From Hyphomicrobiales bacterium (lineage in GTDB: Bacteria > Pseudomonadota > Alphaproteobacteria > Rhizobiales > Rhizobiaceae), in assembly GCA_900471525.1 (NCBI GenBank), contig UCEZ01000027.1, positions 187,197 to 251,196 of the forward strand: a stretch of DNA of 64,000 nucleotides. The letters run 5' to 3'. The position numbers and the translations under genes were made by a program. The notes beneath the pieces are model-generated. The model was not told the DNA's origin and searched no databases. It worked only from the letters and a program-made list of their open reading frames with translations. Shown piece by piece: positions 55,654 through 63,762 of this stretch (within the stretch, counting starts at the first letter, position 1; each line of letters opens with the position of its first letter).

Positions 55654-55896
55654 GTGATCAACGCACGCGTAACAGTGACGCTGAAGAACGGCGTTCTCGA
55701 CCCCCAGGGCAAGGCAATCGAGGGCGCCCTTGGCGCTCTCGGCTTCGACGGCATCGGCCAGATTCGTCAGGGCAAGGTCTTCGATCTCCAGATCGAGACT
55801 GCCGACAAGACAAAGGCCGAAGCCGACCTCAAAGCCATGTGCGAGAAACTTCTGGCCAACACGGTCATCGAGAATTACGCCATCTCGATCGCCTGA
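55654..55896 (+). CDS. purS: Phosphoribosylformylglycinamidine synthase subunit PurS
   Basis: An 80-residue small subunit of the three-part FGAM synthetase. GTG at 55654 has GGAAGAG upstream. The whole sequence fits the family: ARVTVTLKNGVLDPQGKAIEGALGALGF, then GIGQIRQGKVFDLQIET and CEKLLANTVIENYAI. PurS bridges PurL and PurQ to pass ammonia. Its presence agrees with the short PurL downstream. Confidence 0.96.
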   Translation: MINARVTVTLKNGVLDPQGKAIEGALGALGFDGIGQIRQGKVFDLQIETADKTKAEADLKAMCEKLLANTVIENYAISIA

Positions 55897-55919
55897 GTGC
55901 ATCTAGGACCGTGACCGCG

Positions 55920-56477
55920 ATGTCTTCTCGAAATCAGGATACGGACGTTTCTAAGTTCCTGAGTTACGTCCTGCGGCACGCTCCGGAAGAAGCCGGGCTG
56001 ACCTTGGACAGCGAAGGCTGGGTGGAGTTCTCGAAGGTGCAGGCCGCGGTCCGCACCCGGTTCGGCATCTCGGCAGCCGATCTGCTGCGGATCATCGAGG
56101 AAAACCCGAAGAAGCGCTTTACCCTGGACGGAGAACGCATCCGCGCCGCGCAGGGCCACAGCGTCGCAATCGATGTCGCCCTGCCCTCGTCCGAGCCGCC
56201 GTCGACGCTCTACCATGGCACATCGGCGGCGAACCTTTCGCCTATCCTGACGGACGGGCTGAAGAAAATGGATCGGCAACACGTGCATCTGTCGCCAGAT
56301 CAGGAAACCGCTCTTATCGCCGCGCGCCGCCGCAAGGGCGACATCGTCATACTGGAAATAGCCGCAGGGAAAATGCAGGCGGACGGACAGCTGTTTTTCA
56401 AGTCGGAAAACGGCGTATGGCTGACCGACCAAGTGCCACCGGCTTACATCTCACCGATTACGGAGACAGGAATATGA
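55920..56477 (+). CDS. kptA: RNA 2'-phosphotransferase (KptA/Tpt1)
   Basis: A 185-residue enzyme that removes an internal 2'-phosphate from RNA using NAD. In yeast it ends tRNA splicing; bacterial substrates are not established. Conserved catalytic elements are visible: [17 protein letters not shown] (Arg-His pair), [42 protein letters not shown] and [21 protein letters not shown] (the remaining Arg). ATG at 55920 gives the full family length. The gene stands between purS and purQ, and its stop overlaps the purQ start in ATGA, so it is translated within the purine operon. Confidence 0.92.
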   Translation: MSSRNQDTDVSKFLSYVLRHAPEEAGLTLDSEGWVEFSKVQAAVRTRFGISAADLLRIIEENPKKRFTLDGERIRAAQGHSVAIDVALPSSEPPSTLYHGTSAANLSPILTDGLKKMDRQHVHLSPDQETALIAARRRKGDIVILEIAAGKMQADGQLFFKSENGVWLTDQVPPAYISPITETGI

Positions 56478-57145
56478 AATCAGCCGTCGTTCAGCTTCCG
56501 GGTCTCAACCGTGACCGCGACATGATTGCGGCGCTGACCAAGATTTCCGGCAAGGCGCCGGTGACGATCTGGCAGACCGAGACCGATATTCCCGATGTCG
56601 ACCTGATCGTCATTCCCGGAGGCTTCTCCTATGGCGACTATCTGCGGTGTGGCGCGATCGCAGCGCGCATGCCCGTGATGCAGGCGATCAAGGCGAAGGC
56701 AGAGGCCGGCGTCAAGGTGCTGGGCGTCTGCAACGGCTTCCAGATCCTGGTTGAAGCAGGCCTTCTGCCGGGCGCACTGATGCGCAACGCCTCGCTGAAA
56801 TTCGTCTGCAAGGAAATCAAGCTGGAAGTGGTCAACGCCAATACCGATTTCAGCCGCGCCTACGAGCAGGGACAGATCATCCGCTGCCCGGTCGCCCATC
56901 ACGACGGCAACTATTTTGCCGATGCGGAGACCCTGAAGGCAATCGAAGACAAGGGGCAGGTTGTCTTCCGCTATGCCGCCGGCACCAACCCGAACGGCTC
57001 CGTCAACGACATTGCCGGCATCGTCAATGAAAAGGGCAATGTTCTCGGCATGATGCCGCATCCGGAAAACCTGATCGAGGCAGCGCATGGCGGGTCGGAT
57101 GGACGTGGACTGTTCGCTTCCGCGCTCGACGTAATCGCCGCTTAA
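56474..57145 (+). CDS. purQ: Phosphoribosylformylglycinamidine synthase subunit PurQ
   Basis: A 223-residue glutaminase subunit of FGAM synthetase. Cys in [21 protein letters not shown] is the nucleophile, and the catalytic His and Glu are in [31 protein letters not shown] is the family's glycine-rich loop. ATG at 56474 overlaps the kptA stop. The gene ends the run, and purL lies 3 kb further on. Confidence 0.96.
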   Translation: MKSAVVQLPGLNRDRDMIAALTKISGKAPVTIWQTETDIPDVDLIVIPGGFSYGDYLRCGAIAARMPVMQAIKAKAEAGVKVLGVCNGFQILVEAGLLPGALMRNASLKFVCKEIKLEVVNANTDFSRAYEQGQIIRCPVAHHDGNYFADAETLKAIEDKGQVVFRYAAGTNPNGSVNDIAGIVNEKGNVLGMMPHPENLIEAAHGGSDGRGLFASALDVIAA

Positions 57146-57197
57146 CATTCGGTCTGCTAGAAGGCAGCCTCCAGGACCGAATCACAGGGGCTTTCCG

Positions 57198-57599
57198 ATG
57201 CGTGCCGCAGCTTTCTTTCGTTTCATTGCCACCATCGGCTCCGTCGCGGCGGTTGTTGCCAGTTGCCAGTCGCCTAGCCCGCCACCGCCTGCCCAAAGCA
57301 CGGCCGCACTGGCCACCATGGAACGGGTGGCGCTTGGCGCCAACGCTTGCTGGTTCAAGTCTGGCGATGCCGCCTTCAAGCCCTATCGCCTTGCGCCGGA
57401 ACTCAATTCCTTCTCCGGACGCCCGCGCATCCTTCTTGTCAAACGCAACTCTCCCGAATCGCGGCCGCTCGCCGTCGTCCAGGCGGAGGGGCACCCTGCC
57501 CGGCTACAGGCTTTCGGTCCGCTGTTCAGCGAAGCTGTCGGATCACGGATGACCACCGATATCAAGCGCTGGGCTGCCGGCGGCACGGGTTGCCGCTAG
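57198..57599 (+). CDS. Small lipoprotein
   Basis: A 133-residue exported protein with a lipobox: FIATIGSVAAVVASCQSPSPPPP places a Cys at about position 23 for lipid attachment. A Pro-rich linker follows, then a small domain with a Cys in LGANACWFKSGD and another at the end (GGTGCR), possibly a disulfide. It is complete. No family is recognised, though the pattern resembles rhizobial hypothetical lipoproteins. It starts 52 bases after purQ. Confidence 0.7.
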   Translation: MRAAAFFRFIATIGSVAAVVASCQSPSPPPPAQSTAALATMERVALGANACWFKSGDAAFKPYRLAPELNSFSGRPRILLVKRNSPESRPLAVVQAEGHPARLQAFGPLFSEAVGSRMTTDIKRWAAGGTGCR

Positions 57600-57859
57600 C
57601 CGGAAAACGAAATGAACCGCATAGACAACTGCGTCTCGCCACCCTTGCGGCTTTTCTTTTTTATTGTTTTGCCGGACAATCAAATGAAGAAGCTCGTTGC
57701 TGATTCCTGACAACCCAAGAACGTATTTTTGCGCATTCAAACCGAGAATGGCGTTCTCACATCTGTCATGAAGGCGCTTTACTTCCCGTGTCAGGCGCGG
57801 AGTCCCGCAGCTATGTGTCCAGTCTCTTCCATGCCCATTCCGTCATCAAAGGCATATTC

Positions 57860-58207
57860 ATGAGCGTTATGATTTATCACAATATCCGTTGCGGTACGTC
57901 CCTCGCGGTTCTCGAGATCATTCGCGAGGCGGGTATAGAGCCGGTTATCATTGACTACATGACCACACCGCCAAGCCATGAAGAAACGCTGGCTCTCCTG
58001 CTTGCCCTGGATATGTCGCCGCGCCAGCTACTGCGCACGAACGAACGCATTTACGCCGCGCTCAAGCTCGATGACGAAACGAAGACGGATCGCGAGATCA
58101 TCGACGCGATGCTGGAGCACCCGCAGTTGATCCAAAGACCGATCGTCGTCACCGAGAAGGGCATCAAGGTCTGCCGGCCAAAGACGAAGGTCCTGGAACT
58201 CCTGTAG
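57860..58207 (+). CDS. ArsC-like reductase (R773 type)
   Basis: A 115-residue protein of the thioredoxin-fold ArsC/YffB family. Cys11 in IYHNIRCGTSL is the nucleophile, and the arginines equivalent to Arg60, Arg94 and Arg107 of plasmid R773 ArsC are visible in QLLRTNER, IQRPIVV and VCRPKT. All key catalytic residues are thus present. The C-terminal extension of the classic enzyme is missing (115 against about 141 residues). Arsenate is the likely substrate by family, but no arsenic-resistance operon is near. Confidence 0.75.
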   Translation: MSVMIYHNIRCGTSLAVLEIIREAGIEPVIIDYMTTPPSHEETLALLLALDMSPRQLLRTNERIYAALKLDDETKTDREIIDAMLEHPQLIQRPIVVTEKGIKVCRPKTKVLELL

Positions 58208-58218
58208 CCTGCGAGGCT

Positions 58219-58473
58219 CTAGTTCCAAAATGGACGCGCCGCCTCGATACGGGCTTCCAACGGCGTCACGCCGATATCGGCGAGCTGGTCATCGGTGAGT
58301 TCGGCGAGCGCAATTCGGCTGAGCCGCTTGTCCTCACGCTCGACAATCCACGCGATCACCTGCCGAAAGAGACCCTTCAACCCAACGGCAGGACCGCGCC
58401 GCGCCGGGATTGCACCTGCTCGCGATGAGCATTTTGCGTCGTCAACCGCACATATTGTACCCATTGTCGTCAT
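58219..58473 (-). CDS. DUF1127 small basic protein
   Basis: An 84-residue protein ending in a complete DUF1127 (YjiS-like) domain: LKGLFRQVIAWIVEREDKRLSRIALAELTDDQLADIGVTPLEARIEAARPFW. Members bind RNA or act in phosphate and carbon control in rhizobia and relatives. It carries a 30-residue Cys/Arg-containing N-terminal extension. It is divergent from the MocR-type gene and shares overlapping promoter elements with it. Confidence 0.85.
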   Translation of the reverse strand: MTTMGTICAVDDAKCSSRAGAIPARRGPAVGLKGLFRQVIAWIVEREDKRLSRIALAELTDDQLADIGVTPLEARIEAARPFWN

Positions 58474-58510
58474 CCTGCTGATTGCTACGGTTACATTTCA
58501 ATATTGCATT

Positions 58511-58538
58511 GTTATAATTGACACCGAAAATGATTCAA
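58511..58538 (-). promoter_or_regulatory. Candidate promoter of the DUF1127 gene
   Basis: On the minus strand TTGAAT (58538-58533) and TATAAC (58516-58511) are 16 bases apart. It overlaps the plus-strand promoter of the MocR-type gene, so the two transcripts would compete. Confidence 0.4.
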
Positions 58539-58546
58539 TGTAGAAA
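58518..58546 (+). promoter_or_regulatory. Candidate promoter of the MocR-type gene, leaderless
   Basis: TTGACA at 58518-58523 and TAGAAA at 58541-58546 are 17 bases apart. Only eight bases follow before the ATG at 58555, so the message would start at or near the A of ATG, which fits the absence of a ribosome binding site. Confidence 0.5.
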
Positions 58547-58554
58547 TTGTTACC

Positions 58555-59973
58555 ATGACAACATGGATGCCAGATCCCGGCCAAGGCCAGGGCCCGCTTT
58601 ACGCCCGTATTGCCGATCAGATCGAGCAGGCGATTGCCGGTGGTGTATTGACGGCCGGCACGAAATTGCCACCGCAGCGCAATCTTGCTTTCGACATCGG
58701 CGTGACAATTGGCACAATCGGCAGGGCCTATCATCTGGTCCGCGAACGTGGCCTTGTCAGTGGTGAGGTCGGACGCGGCACCTACGTGCTCGACAATGCC
58801 GAATTGCGGCCGGCCGAACAGGCTGATCCGATGACGGCGGCGCTTGCCGGCACCCGGCCGATCAAGGCACCCCCGGGAAAACTTCGCTTCGACAGCACCG
58901 CCGCGCCCGATATCGGCCAGGGTGCGTCACTTGAAAAACTGCTGATCGATATCAGCCGCGAACATCATGCCGACATTGCCAGCTACGCCCGCGATTTCCC
59001 GGCGCACTGGTTCGAGGCCGGAAGCCAATGGCTCGCCAAGGGGACATTTCGCCCGCAGCCCGACCGCATCGTGCCGACGCTCGGCGCCCACGCCGGCGCT
59101 GTTGCAGTGATCGCAGCAGTGACGGCACCGGGTGACAAGATCGCCTTCGAGAATGTCACCTATTCGCAGATCAGCCGCAGCGCCGGCCTGATCGGCCGCC
59201 GCACGATTTTGCTCCGCACCGACGATTATGGCCTCGACCCGGAAGATTTCGAGCGCGTCTGCGCCCAGCAACACCCCAAGCTGGCCTTCCTGATGCCGAC
59301 GGCGCAGAACCCGACGGTTGTGACGCTGTCGCTGGAGCGCCGGCAGGCCATTGCCGACATAGCCCGCCGTTATGGTGTGTGGCTGCTGGAAGACGATCTT
59401 TATGGCGCCATGACCGGCGACATGACCCCACTCCTCGCAGAACTTGCTCCCGAGCGGACGTTCCTTGTCGGCGGCCTGTCAAAATCGGTAGCCGCCGGCG
59501 TGCGCGGCGGCTGGGTCGCCTGCCCTCCCCATTTCAGCCAGCGCATCCGTATCGCCCACAAGATGGTGAGCGGCGGCATGCCCTTTATTCTTGCCGAACT
59601 CTGCGCCCGGCTGGTGCTGAGCGGCGAGGCCGCGATCTTGCGCTCCAGAAGCATCGATGAAATCCGGGCGCGCGAACAGATGGCGCGTGAAATCTTTTCC
59701 GGCATCGAATTCAACTCGCACCCGCATGTGCCCTTCCTCTGGCTGAAGCTCTCCGAACCCTGGTTTTCCGGAACCTTCAAGCATGCGGCCTTCGAGGAAG
59801 GCGTGTTGGTCGATGACGAGGACGAATTCAAGGCCGGGCGGACCGACAGTGTCTATCATCGGGTGCGGATCGGCTTCTCTTCGCCTGCCGACCGCAACGA
59901 AGTCCGGCGCGGATTCCTGACCCTTCGCCGGCTGCTCGACAGCGGCCGCACCGGCTACGACAGCTTCGCCTGA
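58555..59973 (+). CDS. MocR-type GntR/aminotransferase-fusion transcription regulator
   Basis: A 472-residue regulator. The N-terminal winged-helix domain (about 1-75) includes PLYARIADQIEQAIAGGVLTAGTKLPPQRNLAFDIGVTIGTIGRAYHLVRERGLVSGEVGRGTYVL. The rest is a fold-type I aminotransferase-like domain with PLP Lys310 in VGGLSKSVAAGVRGGW, AQNPTVVTLSLERRQAIADIARRYGVWLLEDDLYG and a C-terminal VRIGFSSP. Such proteins usually control genes next to them in response to an amino acid or B6 vitamer. No aminotransferase target is near; the divergent gene is DUF1127. Confidence 0.88.
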   Translation: MTTWMPDPGQGQGPLYARIADQIEQAIAGGVLTAGTKLPPQRNLAFDIGVTIGTIGRAYHLVRERGLVSGEVGRGTYVLDNAELRPAEQADPMTAALAGTRPIKAPPGKLRFDSTAAPDIGQGASLEKLLIDISREHHADIASYARDFPAHWFEAGSQWLAKGTFRPQPDRIVPTLGAHAGAVAVIAAVTAPGDKIAFENVTYSQISRSAGLIGRRTILLRTDDYGLDPEDFERVCAQQHPKLAFLMPTAQNPTVVTLSLERRQAIADIARRYGVWLLEDDLYGAMTGDMTPLLAELAPERTFLVGGLSKSVAAGVRGGWVACPPHFSQRIRIAHKMVSGGMPFILAELCARLVLSGEAAILRSRSIDEIRAREQMAREIFSGIEFNSHPHVPFLWLKLSEPWFSGTFKHAAFEEGVLVDDEDEFKAGRTDSVYHRVRIGFSSPADRNEVRRGFLTLRRLLDSGRTGYDSFA

Positions 59974-59995
59974 AATATCCACGGCACTATCGGCG

Positions 59996-60021
59996 AAAAG
60001 CACACGATCTCCTGTGCTTTT
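59996..60021 (+). terminator. Intrinsic terminator after the MocR-type gene
   Basis: AAAAGCACA at 59996-60004 pairs perfectly with TGTGCTTTT at 60013-60021 around CGATCTCC. The T run is short (four), so efficiency may be moderate. Confidence 0.75.
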
Positions 60022-60156
60022 CCGCTATTTTCCTGTCGCATCGCGAGAGTGCATCGGTTAAAGAAACGCCGACGCGATCTCTTTGTTTTGACGCAGCCCA
60101 GCAAGCAATCGGCTCTGACGCCGCCCGGGATGCTCCAACGGACCGAATGGACCACG

Positions 60157-62391
60157 ATGACCATTTCCAATACCCGCCCCATCACCCCCGAGTTGATTGC
60201 CTCGCACGGCCTGAAGCCGGATGAGTACCAGCGCATCCTGGAGCTGATCGGCCGCGAGCCAACCTTTACGGAACTCGGCATCTTCTCGGCGATGTGGAAC
60301 GAGCATTGTTCCTACAAGTCCTCGAAAAAATGGCTGCGCACATTGCCGACCACAGGACCGCGTGTCATCCAGGGGCCGGGCGAAAATGCCGGTGTCGTCG
60401 ATATTGATGATGGCGACTGCGTCGTCTTCAAGATGGAGAGCCACAACCATCCGTCCTACATCGAGCCCTATCAGGGGGCGGCGACCGGCGTCGGCGGCAT
60501 CCTGCGCGACGTCTTCACCATGGGCGCTCGCCCGATCGCAGCGATGAACGCTCTGCGCTTCGGTGCGCCGGATCATCCGAAGACCCGCCATCTCGTGTCC
60601 GGCGTCGTCGCCGGTGTCGGTGGTTACGGCAATTCCTTCGGCGTGCCGACGGTCGGCGGCGAAGTCGAGTTCGACGCCCGTTATAACGGCAACATCCTCG
60701 TCAACGCCTTTGCCGCAGGCCTTGCCAAGTCGGATGCGATCTTCCTCTCGGAAGCCAAGGGCGTCGGCCTGCCGGTCGTTTATCTCGGTGCGAAGACCGG
60801 CCGCGATGGCGTCGGCGGCGCAACGATGGCCTCGGCCGAGTTCGATGAGTCGATCGAGGAGAAGCGCCCGACCGTTCAGGTCGGCGACCCCTTCACGGAA
60901 AAATGCCTGCTCGAAGCCTGCCTTGAGCTGATGAAGACCGGTGCGGTCATTGCCATCCAGGATATGGGCGCCGCCGGCCTTACCTGCTCGGCCGTCGAAA
61001 TGGGCGCCAAGGGCGACCTCGGCATTGAATTGGAACTGGACAAGGTTCCAGTGCGCGAAGAGCGCATGACGGCTTATGAGATGATGTTGTCGGAAAGCCA
61101 GGAGCGCATGCTCATGGTCCTCGAACCTGCCAAGGAAGAGGTCGCCAAGGCGATCTTCGTCAAATGGGGTCTCGATTTCGCCATCGTCGGCAAGACCACC
61201 GACGACCTGCGCTTCCGCGTCATCCATCAGGGCGAAGAAGTCGCCAACCTGCCGATCAAGGATCTTGGCGACCAGGCACCGGAATACGACCGCCCGTGGA
61301 CGCCGGCAAAGGTAGCAGCACCCTTGGCGGCTAACGATATTCCGCAGGCAGATGTCGCAGACGCCGTTCTGTCGCTGGTCGGCTCGGCCAACAACTCCTC
61401 GCGTCGCTGGGTCTATGAGCAGTACGACACGCTGATTCAGGGCAATTCTCTGCAGCTTCCGGGCGGCGATGCCGGCGTCGTGCGCGTCGAGGGCCACCCG
61501 ACCAAGGCGCTCGCCTTCTCCTCCGACGTGACACCGCGTTATGTCGAGGCTGATCCGTTCGAAGGCGGCAAGCAGGCCGTAGCCGAATGTTGGCGTAACA
61601 TCACTGCGACCGGTGCTTTGCCGCTGGCAGCAACTGACAACCTCAATTTCGGCAATCCGGAACGCCCAGAGATCATGAGCCAGCTCGTCCATGCCATCAA
61701 GGGCATCGGCGAAGCCTGCCGTGCCCTCGAATTCCCGATCGTATCCGGTAACGTATCGCTCTACAACGAGACCAATGGCCAGGGCATCCTGCCAACCCCG
61801 ACCATCGGCGGTGTCGGCCTGCTCGCTGACTGGTCGCAGATGGCGCGCATCCGCTTTGCCGCGGAGGGCGAGGACATCCTTCTCGTCGGAGCGCCGGAAG
61901 GCCTTGGAACGCATCTCGGCCAATCCGTCTACCTGCGCGACATTCACGGCCGCACCGACGGCCCTGCCCCGCATGTCGATCTCGCGCATGAGCGTAAGGT
62001 CGGTGATTTCGTCCGCGAACTGATCAACGCCGGCCTGACGACTGCGGTGCATGATTGCTCCTCCGGCGGACTGGCGCTCGCCATTGCCGAAATGGCGATG
62101 GCGTCGGGCATCGGCGCCAGGGTTTCGGCTGTCGCGGGTCGTGACCCGGTCCCGGTCTTCTTCGGAGAAGATCAGGGACGCTATGTCGTCACCGTCAAGT
62201 CTGAGCTTGCCGCCGTCGTTGCGGAGCGGGCACAAGCCGCAGGTGTGGCTGCCCCTTCCATCGGTAGCACCGGTGGCACGGAAGTGGTTCTCGGATCAGC
62301 CAAGCCGCTTGCAATTCTGCAATTGCGCTCGGCACATGAATCATGGTTCCCTGATTTCATGGACGGCGAAACATTGATCGCTGCCGAGTAA
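60157..62391 (+). CDS. purL: Phosphoribosylformylglycinamidine synthase subunit PurL
   Basis: A 744-residue small-type PurL, the ATP-dependent synthase subunit. ATG at 60157 gives the normal length; an upstream GTG would add 36 residues with no family match. [23 protein letters not shown] opens the domain, followed by the two PurM-like halves with [29 protein letters not shown] and [14 protein letters not shown]. It needs PurS and PurQ, both encoded upstream. It is the first gene of a purL-bolA-grxD run; 18 bases separate it from bolA. Confidence 0.97.
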   Translation: MTISNTRPITPELIASHGLKPDEYQRILELIGREPTFTELGIFSAMWNEHCSYKSSKKWLRTLPTTGPRVIQGPGENAGVVDIDDGDCVVFKMESHNHPSYIEPYQGAATGVGGILRDVFTMGARPIAAMNALRFGAPDHPKTRHLVSGVVAGVGGYGNSFGVPTVGGEVEFDARYNGNILVNAFAAGLAKSDAIFLSEAKGVGLPVVYLGAKTGRDGVGGATMASAEFDESIEEKRPTVQVGDPFTEKCLLEACLELMKTGAVIAIQDMGAAGLTCSAVEMGAKGDLGIELELDKVPVREERMTAYEMMLSESQERMLMVLEPAKEEVAKAIFVKWGLDFAIVGKTTDDLRFRVIHQGEEVANLPIKDLGDQAPEYDRPWTPAKVAAPLAANDIPQADVADAVLSLVGSANNSSRRWVYEQYDTLIQGNSLQLPGGDAGVVRVEGHPTKALAFSSDVTPRYVEADPFEGGKQAVAECWRNITATGALPLAATDNLNFGNPERPEIMSQLVHAIKGIGEACRALEFPIVSGNVSLYNETNGQGILPTPTIGGVGLLADWSQMARIRFAAEGEDILLVGAPEGLGTHLGQSVYLRDIHGRTDGPAPHVDLAHERKVGDFVRELINAGLTTAVHDCSSGGLALAIAEMAMASGIGARVSAVAGRDPVPVFFGEDQGRYVVTVKSELAAVVAERAQAAGVAAPSIGSTGGTEVVLGSAKPLAILQLRSAHESWFPDFMDGETLIAAE

Positions 62392-62408
62392 TTCAGGGAG
62401 TACAGACG

Positions 62409-62642
62409 ATGCCGATGGCACCTGGCGATATCGAAGACATGATCAAATCGGGCATTCCCGGCGCAAAGGTGACAATCCGGGATCTCGCCGGTGACGGCGA
62501 TCACTATGCAGCCGAAGTCGTGGCGGAGGCCTTTCGGGGCAAAAGCCGGGTTCAGCAGCACCAGATGGTCTACAACGCACTGAAGGGCAATATGGGCGGC
62601 GTCCTGCACGCCCTTGCCCTTCAGACGTCCGCGCCGGAGTAA
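62409..62642 (+). CDS. BolA-family protein
   Basis: A 77-residue BolA-like protein of the short Fe-S-trafficking type. GDIEDMIKSGIPGAKVTIRDLAGDGDHYAAEVVAEAF and the RVQQHQMVYNALKGNMGGVLHALAL block with the conserved His are typical. It works with the CGFS glutaredoxin encoded two genes on as a [2Fe-2S] shuttle. It is followed by a small basic protein. Confidence 0.92.
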   Translation: MPMAPGDIEDMIKSGIPGAKVTIRDLAGDGDHYAAEVVAEAFRGKSRVQQHQMVYNALKGNMGGVLHALALQTSAPE

Positions 62643-62646
62643 CCCG

Positions 62647-62871
62647 ATGGCTGGCCTGATGAACGAACTGGTGAGTGGCGTCGTCGAAAGCGTTCTGAAG
62701 GAAATTCTGAAGAAGGCCGGCGGAACGACGACGACGAAACGCCAGAAGCGGCAGACGCGGTCGGCCACCACCGGCCGGTTCAAGAAGGCGACGACGACAA
62801 GGACTGCCAAGCCGGCAAAGAAGCAGGTGAGCCGTCGCAGGACGGCTGCGTCTCGCAGCAAGGCGCGGTAA
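62647..62871 (+). CDS. Lysine/arginine/threonine-rich basic protein
   Basis: A 74-residue protein 4 bases after bolA. The first 25 residues (MAGLMNELVSGVVESVLKEILKKAG) form an amphipathic helix; the remaining 50 are almost only Thr, Lys, Arg, Ala and Ser, with repeated TTTKRQKRQTRSATT, KKATTTRTAKPAKKQVSRRR and SRSKAR. This resembles histone H1-like or ribosomal-extension tails that bind nucleic acid. It occurs in the bolA/grxD setting. No family name is known to me. Confidence 0.6.
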   Translation: MAGLMNELVSGVVESVLKEILKKAGGTTTTKRQKRQTRSATTGRFKKATTTRTAKPAKKQVSRRRTAASRSKAR

Positions 62872-63009
62872 GCCTTAACGTCCACGTGTTGCCGTCGTGC
62901 AAGCCATCAATTTTTGTTGCGGCTGGGTGATGAAAATCACTGGCGTGCATGTTATCTAACAATGATCGACACCCCCGGCCCTTGAAGCGGGAGCAGGAAG
63001 GACTACGAC

Positions 63010-63345
63010 ATGAGCGGAATCAACGATTTCATCGACAATGAAGTGAAGAGCAACGACGTCGTTCTTTTCATGAAGGGCACGCCGCAATTTCCCCAGTGTG
63101 GGTTCTCGGGCCAGGTGGTCCAGATGCTCGACTATATCGGCGTCGACTATAAGGGCATCAACGTGCTCGCCGATGCCGACCTTCGCCAGGGCATCAAAGA
63201 TTATTCCAACTGGCCGACCATTCCGCAGCTCTATATCAAGGGCGAATTTGTCGGTGGTTGCGACATCGTGCGCGAAATGTTCCAGGCCGGCGAACTCCAG
63301 TCGCATTTCGAGGAACATGGCATCGCCGTCAAGGGCGCGGCCTGA
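63010..63345 (+). CDS. grxD: Monothiol glutaredoxin (Grx4/GrxD type)
   Basis: A 111-residue CGFS glutaredoxin that carries [2Fe-2S] clusters with glutathione and BolA. Cys30 in [24 protein letters not shown] is the active-site residue; [30 protein letters not shown] includes the cis-Pro loop and glutathione-binding residues. It lies 138 bases after the basic protein. A clear terminator follows. Confidence 0.96.
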   Translation: MSGINDFIDNEVKSNDVVLFMKGTPQFPQCGFSGQVVQMLDYIGVDYKGINVLADADLRQGIKDYSNWPTIPQLYIKGEFVGGCDIVREMFQAGELQSHFEEHGIAVKGAA

Positions 63346-63373
63346 GATCTGATTTCGGTCACAGTGACACCTG

Positions 63374-63398
63374 AAAAAGGCGGGTCACCGCCTTTTTT
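63374..63398 (+). terminator. Intrinsic terminator after grxD
   Basis: AAAAAGGCGG at 63374-63383 pairs with CCGCCTTTTT at 63388-63397 around GTCA, and one more T follows. Confidence 0.9.
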
Positions 63399-63453
63399 GA
63401 TTCCGGCAGATCGTGATGACTGACTAATGTTGCGCAGTCTTTATCAGTCGAAA

Positions 63454-63660
63454 TCAATATGCGTAGCTGTCACAAGCTGGTCGCAAAGTTAGGGGTATGC
63501 ACGCGCAGTGCAGTTTCCTGCGCATTGATGAGGCCGGATATTTCTTCCTGACCTCCAGCACATCCCAGTTGTCGTCAACATGCGTTGCCGGCGTTTTTCC
63601 AAAGCCGGATGAGCCGGCTCTTTTTTGAAGGCGCTTCGGAGCCGCGCTTTTAGCAACCAT
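63454..63660 (-). CDS. Possible small basic hypothetical protein
   Basis: A 68-residue frame. The first 45 residues (MVAKSAAPKRLQKRAGSSGFGKTPATHV, then DDNWDVLEVRKKYPAS) have coding-like codon use and look like small rhizobial basic proteins; the rest is less convincing. The ATG has no ribosome binding site. A plus-strand hairpin with T run lies inside the frame, which fits a transcript in the other direction better. Low confidence. Confidence 0.35.
   Translation of the reverse strand: MVAKSAAPKRLQKRAGSSGFGKTPATHVDDNWDVLEVRKKYPASSMRRKLHCACIPLTLRPACDSYAY
63602..63628 (+). terminator. Orphan terminator-like hairpin on the plus strand
   Basis: AGCCGG and CCGGCT form a six-base stem around a five-base loop near 63604-63620, with CTTTTTT after it. 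No annotated plus-strand gene ends here; grxD has its own terminator about 230 bases upstream. Confidence 0.45.
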
Positions 63661-63762
63661 TCTAATGTTTTGGCTCCAGCACTCTCATTCGCGCCTGATC
63701 CGTTACGGAAACGTTGCAGTTTTCAACTTCGGGCGCCCGGCACATCCGCCAGGAATATTCCT

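Noticed and set aside
60058-62235. A 725-codon open frame on the minus strand opposite purL
   Set aside because: It is the mirror of a high-GC coding sequence; its product has no recognisable domain and an abnormal composition, while purL on the plus strand has every family motif.
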